From the NCBI GenBank assembly GCA_034766995.1, contig CM068322.1:18482245-18546244 (forward strand): a DNA stretch of 64,000 bases, read 5' to 3'. Source of the DNA: Acanthacorydalis orientalis (taxonomy: Eukaryota; Arthropoda; Insecta; Megaloptera; Corydalidae). Under the pieces are notes generated by a model. That model made no database searches. It was not told where the DNA came from and worked only from the letters and a program-made list of their open reading frames with translations. Positions 1 through 12,069 of the stretch are shown here, in pieces (position 1 is the first letter of the stretch; each line of letters opens with the position of its first letter). Both the position numbers and the translations under genes were made by a program.

Positions 1-247
1 CTCATTCTGGGTCGAAAGATAAAAAAAAATGATGATGGTTTAAAGAAACTTATTGAAATATCTCAAAAATGCAAGAGTCAAGAGAAATATAATTAATGGT
101 GGGAGAAAAAGAAAAATAATTACTGTTTTCGTTTTACCCCTCTTCTCCTTCATTCCACGAATTTTTTTACCTTACCTCGTAACGTTTAACTGAAATGAAC
201 CCACATCTATAATGGTCGATTATGCTTATTCATTGACTTTCTTTACT

Positions 248-294
<47 letters not shown>

Positions 295-1588
295 TAGTAT
301 TAAATTTAAATAAACATTCTTATATAATATAAAAACAGTTGAGACATAAACTTTAATAAATTAAAACGAATCTAAATAATTTCATACGAATTATAATATG
401 CTTCAGAGATTTCAGTTTCATTTTATTACAAAGTATTTTATCAAACTTTTTAATGTTTTTAAAATAATTTGTATTCGAAATTACTTCCTTTAGAGGTATG
501 TGATAACTTTTGTGAATAATTTAAAATTCGTAGTTTCTGCTCTACATGTTAAACAAAAATATATTGAATAATTAATATTATAATATAACTGGTGTAAAAT
601 TTAAATTATACTAAAAAAATTCATATGAAATTTATAACAGTATAGAACAAAGACGACTGAAATGAGAAAACGGAACCTATTACTTGAGTACTGAACAAAC
701 ACATTCATTAATAAAATACGTTTTACGATTTCATTATTTAAAAAAACATATCACAATGAGACTTTCATCGAATAATTAATGTCTGTTTACTTTCTCAAAA
801 TAATACTCCTTCGTAAAATAAGCAAAAAAGGCACCCAAAGTTTTTTTTCCGTTAATGAACACAAAAATTGAATCAAAGAACATCTTTGCATTCCGAATAT
901 CGTATAAACAATATTTCGTATTCTCTCATTGAATTCAGTGACAACGAGCGACTTTAAATAATGATAAATTAACTTTAACGTTAAATACAAAGCCAGTAAA
1001 ATGAATGTCTGGAAAATATTATTCAACTCTGTAACAGTGTAATTAAGTTCCATGAACGAATACGAAATATTTGTAATTTATTACATTTCGAGAATGATGA
1101 AACTTTTAAAGAGACAACAACTTCATAAAGAAAATAGTCATTTACAGCGAAACTTTTTTTCTTCTCTTATTGTAGTAAACAAAAGAAATCAAATAAACTC
1201 GTTTCGTTTTTATAAAAAACTTTACCATTTTATTGGTCGTATGTGCGTCTCTCATTGTTGAATTCATAAGAAGTTTATGTACGGCGAAAAAGTTGACGGC
1301 TGTGAATCGTTAAAAGTATTGCAATTTCACGAGGGATTCAAGTTTTATACATACAGAAAGGGGTATAAAAATTTGATCTCGTTCAAATAACATACTGTGC
1401 TGTGGGGCTCTACTTGAAAAGTTAATGCGATCTGAGATTTGTTATTTTTAATATGCATCGAGTAATTTTAATTGTACGAGACATACTGTATATCAACATA
1501 CTCTAACATCGAACTTTTTTACTGCTCTGTTAGATTTATTAATGGGTTTCGTTTCAAAAAGTGGCATTTTCCAAAAATGTTTTCAGTA

Positions 1589-1593
<5 letters not shown>
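1..1593. other. AT-rich spacer, no gene seen
   Basis: This stretch holds an (AT)n array near its left end and otherwise unstructured A+T-rich sequence. The open frames at 787-1053 (minus) and 1052-1261 (plus) are under 90 codons. Their composition is typical of AT-rich noise, they have no recognisable motif, and no splice-site context stands out. Confidence 0.6.
254..291. repeat. (AT)n array
   Basis: Uninterrupted dinucleotide run of about 19 units. Confidence 0.97.

Positions 1594-1633
<40 letters not shown>
1594..1633. repeat. (AT)n array
   Basis: Pure dinucleotide run of about 20 units with a short degenerate tail. Confidence 0.97.
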
Positions 1634-1637
<4 letters not shown>

Positions 1638-1917
1638 TATATAATACTTAAACTCTTAATTAATCTTTACTTTTAAAACTATACCCTTTTCACGACAGGT
1701 ACACTCACGACGATCATTGAAAGTGGCTCACTATTAATAATATGGTTTCACGTCGTTAAAAGAAAAAAAGTGAATGACCGGGGTTTTTTTACTATCGGCC
1801 TGTTAAATACACATAATCTTCACAGAGATGACTCAGTTACGTTTGAAAATTCAAAGTGGAAGGTGTGATTGAAGCTGTTATAAAATAATAAAACCAAAAA
1901 TACGTTCATATATATCC

Positions 1918-2035
1918 GAAGAAAAAAATAAAAATCGTTAATTTAGCGAATGTTGGACTGTCAACACATAAGGTTTCTAAAAGAACTGGATGTTCTCAGA
2001 CATTAGTGAGAACAATTTTTTTTAGAAAAAGAAAT
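1918..2035 (+). pseudogene. Tc1-like transposase N-terminal HTH fossil
   Basis: Plus-strand translation reads KIVNLANVGLSTHKVSKR followed by TGCSQTLVRTI. This is the pattern of the first helix-turn-helix of Tc1-family transposases: a Leu-Ala-x-x-Gly-Leu-Ser turn, then a Val-Ser-Lys/Arg helix and a Cys-Ser-Gln-x-x-Val recognition helix. About 40 codons are readable before a poly-T run and stops. No catalytic DDE region or terminal inverted repeat was found nearby, so this is a short relic. The call rests on motif resemblance only and could be chance, although the G-L-S...G-C-S-Q spacing argues against that. Confidence 0.5.
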
Positions 2036-2312
2036 TTATGTCAATTATGATTTCAATTATTGTATAAAAACGGATGGTATTCGCGAATTTCGAATTTTGA
2101 TTACTTCAATATTTTATTCTTAATCTCTATCTAAGAACATCTAAACATAAAAATTGAAAACATGAGCAGGTTTAAATTTGGCAATCAAAGATTCATTGAA
2201 AGGAATAAAAATTATGAAAATTAATGTGAAGCATGTTAGATAAAATTTTAATTCCATGTACAAAATGGAAAGAGTTAGAAAATTATATAAGTTTTCATTT
2301 TTTTATATGTTT

Positions 2313-2314
2313 AC

Positions 2315-2380
<66 letters not shown>
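2313..2380. repeat. compound (CATA)n(CA)n(TA)n array
   Basis: A short ACATAC run passes into (CA)n and then (TA)n. The tri-partite order is repeated elsewhere in the window (for example 22,044 and 48,953). Confidence 0.97.
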
Positions 2381-2700
2381 TCGTATATATAGTATATTTA
2401 TAAAATATCACACAAAATGTCCATTCACGTACTTACAAGCATGTGTACAAACATGTACATAATATTATATACATACAAAGAATAATTTAAAACCTAGGTA
2501 CTTTTTACGATTTTCTTTTGATTCCATAGAAATCTCGTTTTAAAAAATGCTGTCAGAGGAAACTGTATTAGATTTCAACAATGTCTGTGCATGTAGTTTT
2601 GAAAGTGTACTCTATATGTGTATGTGAATGTAGATATGGTGTTGTGGCGACCTAAAAGAAATGGAAAAACATTGCTTTCACAGCATATATGTACGCATGT

Positions 2701-2706
<6 letters not shown>

Positions 2707-2776
<70 letters not shown>

Positions 2777-2790
2777 CATGTGTGTGTATA
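2707..2790. repeat. compound (TA)n/(TG)n array
   Basis: Two TA blocks separated by a TGTG interruption and closed by a short (TG)n run. It generates false open frames on both strands. Confidence 0.97.
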
Positions 2791-2799
2791 AAGAGAGGA

Positions 2800-2990
2800 A
2801 GGAAGGAGACGAGCGGTCGTGTCGGCATGATTTACGCGTAGTGTTTCTGACTTTAGTCGCGTACGTGGTGCACTCCTGTGGAAAGCTGCGCTGCGGGCGA
2901 TGCTATTGCGACCGACATGAAATATTTTGAAGTCCGGATCTCGAACTCGCAACAGCGCACCTATAGACCATAGTTTTCTGTCGCGATATA
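2800..2990 (-). other. higher-GC island with tRNA-like B-box
   Basis: This island is clearly richer in G+C than its flanks. On the minus strand, near 2925-2950, it contains GCGAGTTCGAGATCC, close to the pol III B-box consensus GGTTCGANTCC. Upstream in the same direction is GGTCTATAGGTGCGC, which vaguely resembles an A-box region. This could be the head of a tRNA-derived SINE or a tRNA pseudogene. No cloverleaf could be folded by eye, so the call is weak. Confidence 0.25.
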
Positions 2991-4340
2991 AATAACTAAC
3001 TATCATATATCAACACAGGTGACTTTTTATTTGCGACTGCGACACTTTAATCAAAGACCTGTAGTTTGTGAACTTTTTTTAGCAGTCTGTTGACCTTTAG
3101 TTTACCAATTTGTTTAGTTGGTAAACAACGGGGCGAATATAGTTGTAACTTTATTGTATACGGATTCAACATGTAACAGTAATTTGTACGGTTGTTTGAT
3201 TTACACTTCGTAGAGATTTACTCTTATTAGAAACTGAAGTAACATAATTTAATTTAAATAAATAATTCGCTTTAATGGAAATAAATTCGCTTATTTGATT
3301 TTAAAGTTCTATCATTTACGGTATTTTATTCTGTATATAGTTTTGTTTGTGGTAATTATAAACATAATATTTAATGTTATTATTTTTAATATATAGAATT
3401 ATACTTTTACATTAAATTACAATTTTTATTTAAAAAATGAATTATACGTAAAATCAAAATATTAATATGCTTAAATTAAAAGTAATAAGAAACAATATAT
3501 TCAAATATATATTTTTAATTAATAATTAATATATATTTTTGTATTGAAAGTTTATCTTAAAAAGTAATACTTGCGTAAAATCTAATTATAAATGTGATAT
3601 TTTGTTGAATATTTAAAAATTTCGAAAAAAAATTCTGAAAACGCATCAGAGAGAATAATTTTTAAGACTCGAGTCTTATGAATGTTTTAAAGTATTTTTT
3701 TTATTTAAAATATTTTTATTTTTTATTTACTCAACGCTCGTATATAAATTCTAAATAAAAAATTAGCATTAAGATAAAAGTCTTTTTTAATGAAATGATT
3801 CTGAAGAGACTAATAATGTAAGTGATTCTATGACACCTTATTTCTAATCTTTGGTAAGAACAATTCCATTTTTTCGTTTTTTATAATTATTTTCAATTTT
3901 TTTCGTGTATTTTTAACTGGTTACTTATTTCCTATTATTTACAAAAAAATATGGTTGTCATGACAAAAATGCACTTTTAAAAAGGTGATTTCTCTTTCAA
4001 TTTACTTGAACTACAAGTACAATCGATTTAAATGTTCATTTTCCCTCAATGAGGAATTTCTGTTTTACTAGTAAAAGTTATTGCTTATTTAAAATATTTT
4101 TTTATATGAAAAAAGACACTCTATATTCTCAAAGATTTATTTAACATCAAAATTATGATATAGGAACGAAACATTTGAGAGATTTTATAACTGATTACAC
4201 ACATTATTTTCATATATGAATTTATATCATTAAGTTTGCATGTAGAAAAATCCCTACGAATTAATTTTGGTTTCATAAATCAACATTTTATTTAACCACC
4301 TGACTTATTTCGAAATAATTTACTTAATAAAAATGTTTTC
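2990..4340. other. AT-rich spacer
   Basis: No coding, repeat or element signature was recognised. The sequence is A/T homopolymer-rich with scattered TTTAAA and AATTAA words. Confidence 0.6.
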
Positions 4341-4345
4341 TTGTA

Positions 4346-4550
4346 TAGTAATACTCCCTGTCGTACCGCGACACCTCAGCAGCCCTGACACGGTACGATA
4401 GGGAACGATTTATAGAATAGAAACGGCCATTTAAAGAGCTCCAACGTTCGTTATTAGGTGGCCCTTAATTACAGTCAGCTATGTAGATTAGAAGCGCAGA
4501 AGGGAGAAAATACATCGTTGCACTACCATTGGGTACGACAGGGAAGACTG
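4346..4550. mobile_element. 205-bp inverted-repeat MITE
   Basis: The left end reads CTCCCTGTCGTACC and the right end carries GGTACGACAGGGAAG, giving terminal inverted repeats of roughly 17 matched bases in about 20. Both ends abut a TA dinucleotide, the target site of pogo/Tc1/mariner elements. A third inverted copy of the same motif lies inside at 4391-4405 (CGGTACGATAGGGAA), so the left third can fold into its own hairpin. There is no coding content. The right terminus reads inward as TACAGTCTTCCC, resembling pogo-type ends that start CAGT. The superfamily assignment is inferred; the inverted-repeat structure is seen directly. Confidence 0.6.
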
Positions 4551-4636
4551 TACGTCGTTTAAATATATTATTTTTATAATATTTAAATATTGGCTAACCG
4601 ATTATTAAAACTAATTTTTTGCAAGGAATATATTAT

Positions 4637-4637
4637 G

Positions 4638-4703
<66 letters not shown>

Positions 4704-4710
4704 TATATAA
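4637..4710. repeat. (AT)n array with TG interruptions
   Basis: Dinucleotide run with two isolated TGT interruptions. Confidence 0.96.
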
Positions 4711-4835
4711 ATGGAGTATTTTCTACTTTCACAAAAAATTTATATAGATTAAAACTCTTAAAAGGATTAATTAATAGATTTACAGATTTAAGTCTCTTAT
4801 AGAATTTTTACTCTTCCTCAGAGCATTTTTTTAAT

Positions 4836-5068
4836 TAAAAATTTCAATAATTGATTGGTGATTTTTTAACTGTTTCCTATTCGCATTTCGATATCAATAC
4901 TATTATCCTTAGAGTACTAAGATTCTTAAGTACTTTAAATATGTATTGATGGAGTTTTTATCGAAATGCACATAATTAACAACAATAAAAAAATGATTAA
5001 TAATCAATTATTCAATATTTCTATAGTTTGTAGAGAAGAGGAAAATTAATTTGTGAAAACAAAGTTTT
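4836..5068. repeat. foldback repeat, copy A (both arms)
   Basis: The left arm ends in GCATTTCGATATCAATAC followed by ATTATCCTTAGAGTACT. The right arm begins TATCGAAATGCACAT and continues into AATGATTAATAATCAAT, the reverse complement of the left. The two arms are nearly adjacent, so transcribed RNA would form a long imperfect hairpin. It belongs to a family of about 14 copies in this window. No coding potential and no convincing target-site duplication were seen. Confidence 0.65.
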
Positions 5069-5069
5069 A

Positions 5070-6170
5070 AGCAATATTAAACAATAAATTGAAACAGATA
5101 TTCAGATAAAATCGACGCGATTATTAATTTTGTACATTTAGAAAGACAATAATTAAATAAAATCGGTTTAAACACAACTAATTTCGGTTTGATGGTCTGA
5201 ACTTAGTATAAAATGATATTAAAAATATTTTAATATTAAAACAGGATTTAATTAGACATTTAACAAAATACGTACAGATGTATATTTACCAAAAGAAGGA
5301 AGAGAAATTATTGTATCAAAAAAGTTTTAAACTATCGAATTACAGTTTACATTACAATAAAGCTGTACGATATTTTTAAATTACAGAAGCGAAAAGACAA
5401 CATTTAACATTTTCAACTTTTTTATTAATTCCATTATAAATAAAAAAATGTGAACGGATTTAATTTTCACGAAATATTATTAATTTTCATAAAACGTGTA
5501 CACAGATACGTACACATAGCCACATATAGTCTGGATATAACGATGAGACATGTGTGTTTCATTCGATTCGTATTTATGTAAAACTTTTAATTTTCGTTGA
5601 GGGATTTCATAAAATTTCCAACGGTTTAAAACCTGTCAAACGCATGCAAACATAAATTAATAAATCATGAATCTAAACCAAACATTCAAAATACACAACA
5701 AAATTACTATACATATCATACATTCCCCTTTAATACGGTTTTCGAATTAATAGAGGCGGGGTGAATATTATGACGATATGTGATCGGGATAAGTGAATTA
5801 CGTACGCTTAATCCTTTCATGAACTTCATAAGCTCGTAAGGGTAAAGTTTTAGCGTACGTCATTCAAACATGTAAATTGTACATCAATCATAGACATACG
5901 CTTAAGTAAGATTTAGATTATATTATATTGGGACGTGAGAACACACTTCTTGACAATTATAGATGCAAAGTATAGAGTGGGAGGCGAACACGAGGTGGCG
6001 ATGGTGGTGATGGTGTGCCACTTCATGCATTCACTCTCAGCTCGAGATATAAATTTCTACTCGACATCATATTACATACAGACATACATACATTATACAA
6101 TTCTCTATAGAAGATTCACTAAGATGTATTATGTAACATATTTGACTGATATCGCCTGTTTAATGTCATT
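5070..6170. other. AT-rich spacer with one small palindrome
   Basis: Mostly featureless. A 16-bp imperfect inverted repeat built around ACGTACGCT (about 5798) and AGCGTACGT (about 5852) brackets a moderately GC-rich patch. The 97-codon plus frame at 5935-6228 runs into a microsatellite and is not credible as a gene. Confidence 0.5.
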
Positions 6171-6172
6171 AT

Positions 6173-6174
<2 letters not shown>

Positions 6175-6227
<53 letters not shown>
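6175..6227. repeat. (AT)n array
   Basis: Pure dinucleotide run of about 26 units. Confidence 0.97.
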
Positions 6228-6230
<3 letters not shown>

Positions 6231-6429
6231 TTTAATTCAAGATTTATCGACAATTTTCGATAACGGAACTCGAACAGTTATTCCTTTTTTTGATTCTTCT
6301 AATGCTTATGTTGGCATTCCTTATGATTTAATTATAAACAAATTATATAAAACCGGTATTGATTAATAAATAATCCATTAGATTCATACACATCCACAAT
6401 AGAAATCAAAAAGTAAAAATAAAAAATTC

Positions 6430-6775
6430 CCTTTAACAAAAGAATTATTACCTAGTTGCACAAACTGCTCAAAATATTTGCAAAAAAAAATATTATTCAA
6501 TGATAATTAATGATTTAGATTGGTACTTGAACACATATCGACAGCAATGTCATATTGTTTAAAGTACTAAGCGATAAAAATGTTTCAGAAATACACATTC
6601 GTCTACCTTAAGACTCAAAAATGATGGAACCATCATATAATTGGACACTGTCAACAATCAAAATGATAAATAATTGAACACTTTGGATCAGAAATATTTA
6701 TTGTAGTTTGTGAGGAAGTAAGAAATTCATCTGTTAAAGTGAATTTAGTTACAATGCCAAAAAAAATAAAACAAT
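6430..6775. repeat. foldback repeat, copy B (both arms)
   Basis: The left arm includes ATTCAATGATAATTAATGA and the centre-like TAAAGTACTAAGCG. The right arm carries ACAATCAAAATGATAAATAA, then TAGTTTGTGAGGAAGTAAG and GTGAATTTAGTTACAATG, matching the outer right arm of other copies (GTGAATTTAGCCACA). About 70 bp of less conserved sequence lies between the arms. Confidence 0.6.
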
Positions 6776-6779
6776 ACTC

Positions 6780-7819
6780 CATTAGACATCTATGTGAAAA
6801 TCGTGTCAATATTAAATACACAATTTTAAAAAAAAAAATTCTAAAATAGAATAGATTTAACCAATCGTTGAAAATAATTTAAGAATTATTTATAATATAG
6901 CTTTTACTTTCTTCTCCTACTCTGTTAATGAAGCAAATACATCATTTATTATACAAACACTTAAGCATCAAGTTGCATTAATTTTTATAACAGAAGAGAA
7001 AAATTACTATTATTGTAAATAAAAGTCACAAAAATTAAAATATTCAACAGAATTCCAATTTGTCCCATAAATTAATTTGGAAAACAAGTAAAGGTTGGAT
7101 ATCAAACGAAAGAATGTCTTTAATATATCCATTATTTGAGTACTGTAAGAACGAGGATTCGTATTATCTTACAAAAAAGTATAGATATTGAAAACATGAA
7201 AGAAAAAATTTTTTTAATTGGCTATTCAAATTAGATAATTCAAAGAAAATGAAAGAAGAGCTCGAAAAAGAATGTTTAGAAAAAAAAACTCGCCAATTTA
7301 TTTTATACCTTTAATCCTTTATAGGTATTCAATATGGAATGAACTCAATAAAAAGATATTTTCTTTTTTATTAACTAAAAAAATAATTAGAAAATTACCA
7401 AAAAAATCAGTCAGTGAATGTTTTGTGTTTCATAGAGGTACTTGAGTAAGGAATTAAGTAATTAATTGATGAGAGAATTTAGTAAACATTAAAGAAATTC
7501 CTTATGCAATCGTTAGATTTACTGTTATAAGAATATATAAAATTTAAAATTCTCAATCTTTTCAAGTGATACAAAATAAATAAATATGAAATTAAATTTT
7601 ATACTAAAAAATGATTGTACTCACGGATTTGATTCATGCATAAGATTTTGAAGACCCTTACCTGTAAGAAAATAAGAATATTTAGGTCACTCAATAAAAA
7701 CTATAAATAAAAAACATGTTCATATTATACAGAAATAAAAATAAAACATGCATGAATTGTACAAAGTTAATTTCAAAAGAATACAAGTAGTACAAACAAA
7801 CAAATATGCTGCTTAAAGG

Positions 7820-7825
<6 letters not shown>
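6780..7825. other. AT-rich spacer
   Basis: No supported feature. A weak echo of the foldback centre (GAGTACTGTAAGAACGAGG near 7138) is too short to call. Confidence 0.5.
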
Positions 7826-7826
<1 letters not shown>

Positions 7827-7875
<49 letters not shown>

Positions 7876-7884
7876 CACACACAC
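7827..7884. repeat. compound (TA)n(CA)n array
   Basis: TA run of about 23 units ending in a short CA run. Confidence 0.97.
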
Positions 7885-8133
7885 TCTTTTACGATGTTAG
7901 TTTTGTTTGTGAGTTTATCTAAAGTGTCACCTGGAGTGTAAAACTTCCAAGTTTAATACTTGATCTCAGTGTTTTATTCCTCTATTTTCCAACATAACGA
8001 AAACTGTAAGTTTGTGTTATGTGAAATGTTTGAAGAAATAAAGTCTAAACAAAGAAAGTGATGCAAGTCATAAACATTTTTTTAAAACATGTACGTATTT
8101 CCATTTTTTTCTTGGTTCAGTATAATTATTTCC

Positions 8134-8140
<7 letters not shown>

Positions 8141-8192
<52 letters not shown>
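8141..8192. repeat. (AT)n array
   Basis: Pure dinucleotide run. Confidence 0.97.
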
Positions 8193-8194
<2 letters not shown>

Positions 8195-8869
8195 TTATTT
8201 ATTAATCTTAATTTTTTTATTAAGTTTATCTTTTTCTAAATAGACAAAAAATAATATTTGAATGTATGACACATTTTTAATTGGCATTAAGAAATGTATA
8301 TAGAATATTGATATGAGTATTGAAATTTTCGGAAATTTGAATAAAAAGCCCATTCAATAATAATATAACTTCAATCCATTAAAATTTTTAATTATTTTCT
8401 GACTGTTTACCATCTTGATTCTAATTTGTGTATTCCGTTGCTGTACAATTTATCAGACTTAAACAAAAGTGAATTTACTGTCATATTTTGAAAAGTATTC
8501 GGGCATCTTCCACTTAAATAATTTTGTAATAAACTAAAGAGATATTAATAATAGGAAAATAGATATAAATAAAAACTTTTGGTACCGAATTTTCATCGTT
8601 TGGTCAAAATCACTGACAATGTGTGATCTTTTAGAATTTTATATTTTTGTACGCTTTTCAGATCTCTTTTTGAAACCTTTCAGTAATTGACATATCTATG
8701 TTCGGAGTTCGAAAGTAAGACTTTTTTGTTAATGGTGTCATCTTGTGGACATATAACAAACCATTGAAATTGATTCCTCTCGCGTATTGCATCTCTATCG
8801 TTGTCAGCCGTACAAAAAAAAGATATCTATAAATTTCGACTTTTTCTCCGTTGCAAAATGACAATTGGA

Positions 8870-9000
8870 CGTAAACATCGATGGCTGCGGGCGGGAACGC
8901 TGTGATTTATGCTCTTGTAGTGCCGGCAGCGGCTGGGCGTGTTACTGCTCAACCCGGTCGCTCGTAAAGTTACTCAACCAGAGGTTGTCTTGATACGAAT
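8870..9000. promoter_or_regulatory. higher-GC island, possible regulatory element
   Basis: About 130 bp with GATGGCTGCGGGCGGGAACG and GGCAGCGGCTGGGCGTG, sharply richer in G+C and CpG than the flanking spacer. No open frame spans it. It may be a conserved noncoding element or the tail of a regulatory block. Only the composition shift is seen; function is inferred. Confidence 0.25.
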
Positions 9001-9019
9001 TAAACACGTGCACAAGTAA

Positions 9020-9867
9020 ACAGTTATCCTCTTTGAAGACAAATATAATGAATTAAACAGTTCTCGATTAATTGGAACGAGAGATTTATCGATATTTGTG
9101 GATTAAATCCAAATATATGGTCTATGTACATTTATTATCCAATAATGTAAACACAGAAAACAACCCGGTCAGTGATTCAACTTTGAAGTTGAATTACATG
9201 TTCAAATCCCAAATTCATAAACCGGTTGATATGTCTTTTTATTTTTAAAATTAATCATATTCACGTACACATTGAAACTTATAATCTGTCAACTTGAAAT
9301 AAAATAAAAGTAATACTCTATATAACGAAAAAATGTTCATCTTAAAACATAAAAAAACGTTCATTATTTTCCTAAAACTTGATTGAAAGTAGAAGAAATA
9401 TTTATTTCAATCTAAAAAAGCACATTTAAATAAGAATATGCTTTTTTACATTCAAATAAATAATTCGTCCGGAAACATTTGAGAGTAAATTAGAAACTCG
9501 AAAAATCAGATAAAAAGAAAAACAACCTTTTTTTATTCATTATATAAACAAAAAGAAACATTTTTATGAGTAATTGATTAAATAAAAAAAAACACACACA
9601 AATGAAAACCACGATATTAGTATTTCTTCTGGTTTCCAAGGCAATGTGTTTGATTAGAAAGGTATTCTTCTCTATTATGATCTTTACTCAATAAATATAG
9701 CTATATTATATATTCATATACGAGTATATATAAATACAAAAAATAAAAAGTTTAATGTCCAGAAAATTGAGCAAAAAATTTCAATAAAAATATGTAAAAC
9801 ATTATTATAAACAATATTATTCAAATGTCACCTTTAACTATTTTATAATGATAGAAAAATGTTGAAA

Positions 9868-9870
<3 letters not shown>
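9020..9870. other. AT-rich spacer
   Basis: Contains a palindromic TTCAACTTTGAAGTTGAA at about 9177. No gene seen. Confidence 0.5.
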
Positions 9871-9871
<1 letters not shown>

Positions 9872-9925
<54 letters not shown>

Positions 9926-9943
9926 TATATATATATATGTATG

Positions 9944-9989
<46 letters not shown>
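9872..9989. repeat. long (AT)n array with interruptions
   Basis: About 118 bp of TA with isolated CAG and TGTATGTA interruptions. Confidence 0.97.
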
Positions 9990-9991
<2 letters not shown>

Positions 9992-10155
9992 GTAAGTATA
10001 AAAAAATATTTATAAACATACTGAATACAAAATATAAATTTATACGTAAATATCTGATAAAAATTATTAGAGAAATATACAACATCTTTGGTATATCTCC
10101 ATTGCTACTGTATATTCCACACATTATATTATTAAAACAGTTACATTTATAATAA

Positions 10156-10159
<4 letters not shown>

Positions 10160-10207
<48 letters not shown>
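10160..10207. repeat. (AT)n array
   Basis: Pure dinucleotide run. Confidence 0.97.
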
Positions 10208-10210
<3 letters not shown>

Positions 10211-10574
10211 TTGTATTTGAAATAATTAATTTTATCAACAAAAATAATCCCAGGGTTGATATAAACAAGAGAAGAGATGGTACAAAAATCCAAACAATAA
10301 AGAAGTAGTAACTCAAATAATATTTGTATCTGATTTTTTTCATAGTAATTGTGAAATAGATTATAAGTATTTTTGCTTGCTTGAACATCAAATAACTTTA
10401 TAATTATTATTTATGATAATTTAATTATATCTGCCTCCAAAAATTAAAGGAAAATCTTCTTATGAGAATCAACGTTGTCTTCTTGAGGGAAGTAGCAACC
10501 ATTAGATGACAATAACTCCTCCATAAACAATATGCACTAAAGATCCCATAATATTTAAGATTTTTAAAATTGTT

Positions 10575-10960
10575 TTTATTAAAAATCGTTTCGTTTTCAC
10601 AAATTGCTGCTTTTTCCAATACAAAGAGCACAAAAATTATTGCCAAAAATGTACAATCAATTATTATTAATTATAATTTATAGGTAATTTAATGGAGATT
10701 CCATATACTTAGAGCGCTAAGGTACAGAAAAATAACAGCCAATACATCTCATGTCACTCATCACTAAAATAATAAATATCTCTACTTAGCATTCAAATGT
10801 GTGCGTGTATCAAAAATGGTTAATAAAGATTTAATGAACATTTTTGCAAAAATGTTAATGTGGCTCGTGGAGTGAGAAAAAAAGTCATATGTGAAAATGA
10901 ATTTAGCCACAATGTTAGAACTGTATTGTATTCATTATTAACGAAATTGTATCAAATTAT
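10575..10960. repeat. foldback repeat, copy C (both arms)
   Basis: The left arm has AAAAATGTACAATCAATTAT and GCACAAAAATTATTG. The centre reads CTTAGAGCGCTAAGGTACAG. The right arm reads ATCAAAAATGGTTAATAAAG, then AACATTTTTGCAAAAATG and GAATTTAGCCACAATG. About 80 bp separates centre and right arm. A TA array starts about 30 bp beyond the right end. Confidence 0.7.
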
Positions 10961-10987
10961 ATTACAATCTAAATACGCATCAATAGA

Positions 10988-10990
<3 letters not shown>

Positions 10991-11052
<62 letters not shown>

Positions 11053-11058
11053 TATATT
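10991..11058. repeat. (AT)n array
   Basis: Dinucleotide run just outside the right arm of foldback copy C. Confidence 0.97.
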
Positions 11059-11059
11059 T

Positions 11060-11160
11060 GGCTCTATTTTTGCATGGGTGATATGTACCGTGCAAAGAAT
11101 GGTGTAAAAAAAAGTCGTGCAAAAATTGATTTGCAACAAAGTATAGAACTTGTGTCAAAG
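11060..11160. repeat. possible pogo/Tigger-like MITE remnant
   Basis: The words ACCGTGCAAAGAATGG, then GTGTAAAAAAAAGTCGTGC, recall the repeated accgtgt/aaaatcgtgt pattern near the ends of some Tigger-derived MITEs. There are no clean termini and no coding content. Weak call. Confidence 0.2.
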
Positions 11161-11302
11161 TAACGCAAACTATACAACAATCATTTAAAATACAGAAATG
11201 GATTCACTAAAAACATTTTATTTAATAAACACACCACAGAAAAACTAATGTGTTGAGGAACATGGAAAAAATAATATTTTTTAAAAATCGATATTTTTTT
11301 CA

Positions 11303-11390
11303 TTGTCGGTTTCCTCGGTTTGAAGTACTGAAGGAACCCCAATGGATCTATTGCTTTAGCGGAATCTTTGTCGGTTTCCTCAGTGTGAAG
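11303..11390. repeat. direct repeat pair, 65-bp period
   Basis: TTGTCGGTTTCCTCGGTTTG at 11303 recurs as TTGTCGGTTTCCTCAGTGTG at 11368, matching in 21 of 23 positions including GAAG after each. The spacing is 65 bp. This suggests an old tandem duplication. Confidence 0.7.
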
Positions 11391-11394
11391 GTGA

Positions 11395-11490
11395 ATATAA
11401 CATGGTAGAAAATCGTATAACTGTGAATAAAACGTGTTTAAAAAACCGTATAACTATGAATCGTGTAAAAAAATACCGCGTAAAAATAGA
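11395..11490. repeat. short tandem duplication, MITE-like
   Basis: AATCGTATAACTGTGAATAA is followed about 40 bp later by ACCGTATAACTATGAATCG, then TAAAAAAATACCGCG. It looks like a tandemly duplicated end region of a Tigger-like MITE, as at 11,060 and 45,205. The superfamily is uncertain. Confidence 0.3.
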
Positions 11491-12069
11491 CACAAGTGTG
11501 TATGTATATATATATAATATTATTTTTTTAAAATATTTCTTTTCTAAAACAATTGTTGTAATGAGCGCAATCAATTCATCGATTTTTTTAAAGCATATTA
11601 AAAAAAAACTGCAGAAATAGTTTTTGAGAATATCAAATTTAAAGCAGCCTAATATATTGTTAAAAACGGTCATATGATAAATAAATTTAACTATAATAAA
11701 ATAATATACTAAAATAAAAAAATAACCCTTATTATAAAAAAGAGAAAAAAATCAATATATGAAGTATTCTCGAAATAAAAAAAAAATACTTCTACAATAC
11801 AGAAAATAATGTTTCTGATATTAGATTTAACAATTTTTATATTCACATTATTTCATAATCTGCTATATTAACAACAAATTCGTCTTTGGAAACTAAAAGA
11901 AGACCGTTTAATATTAATGAACAAGAATTTTATTCACAATGTTGAATTTGGAATTTTCCTGAATTATCTCATTCTTATTGTTAATTTAATTTGAAATTTA
12001 ATTTTAATTTAATTATTTTTAAATACATTATGAATATTTTTCTTACAAAGTCAAGATAACCTCTCCATG

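Noticed and set aside
9163..9235. tRNA-like TTCAAATCCC with a hairpin
   Set aside because: The arms do not pair as a cloverleaf: the T-stem is unpaired and the anticodon-like palindrome has an even loop.
9843..10391. 182-codon minus-strand frame
   Set aside because: Most of it is IYIYIY encoded by TA arrays; the rest is Ile/Tyr/Phe-rich AT spacer with no domain.
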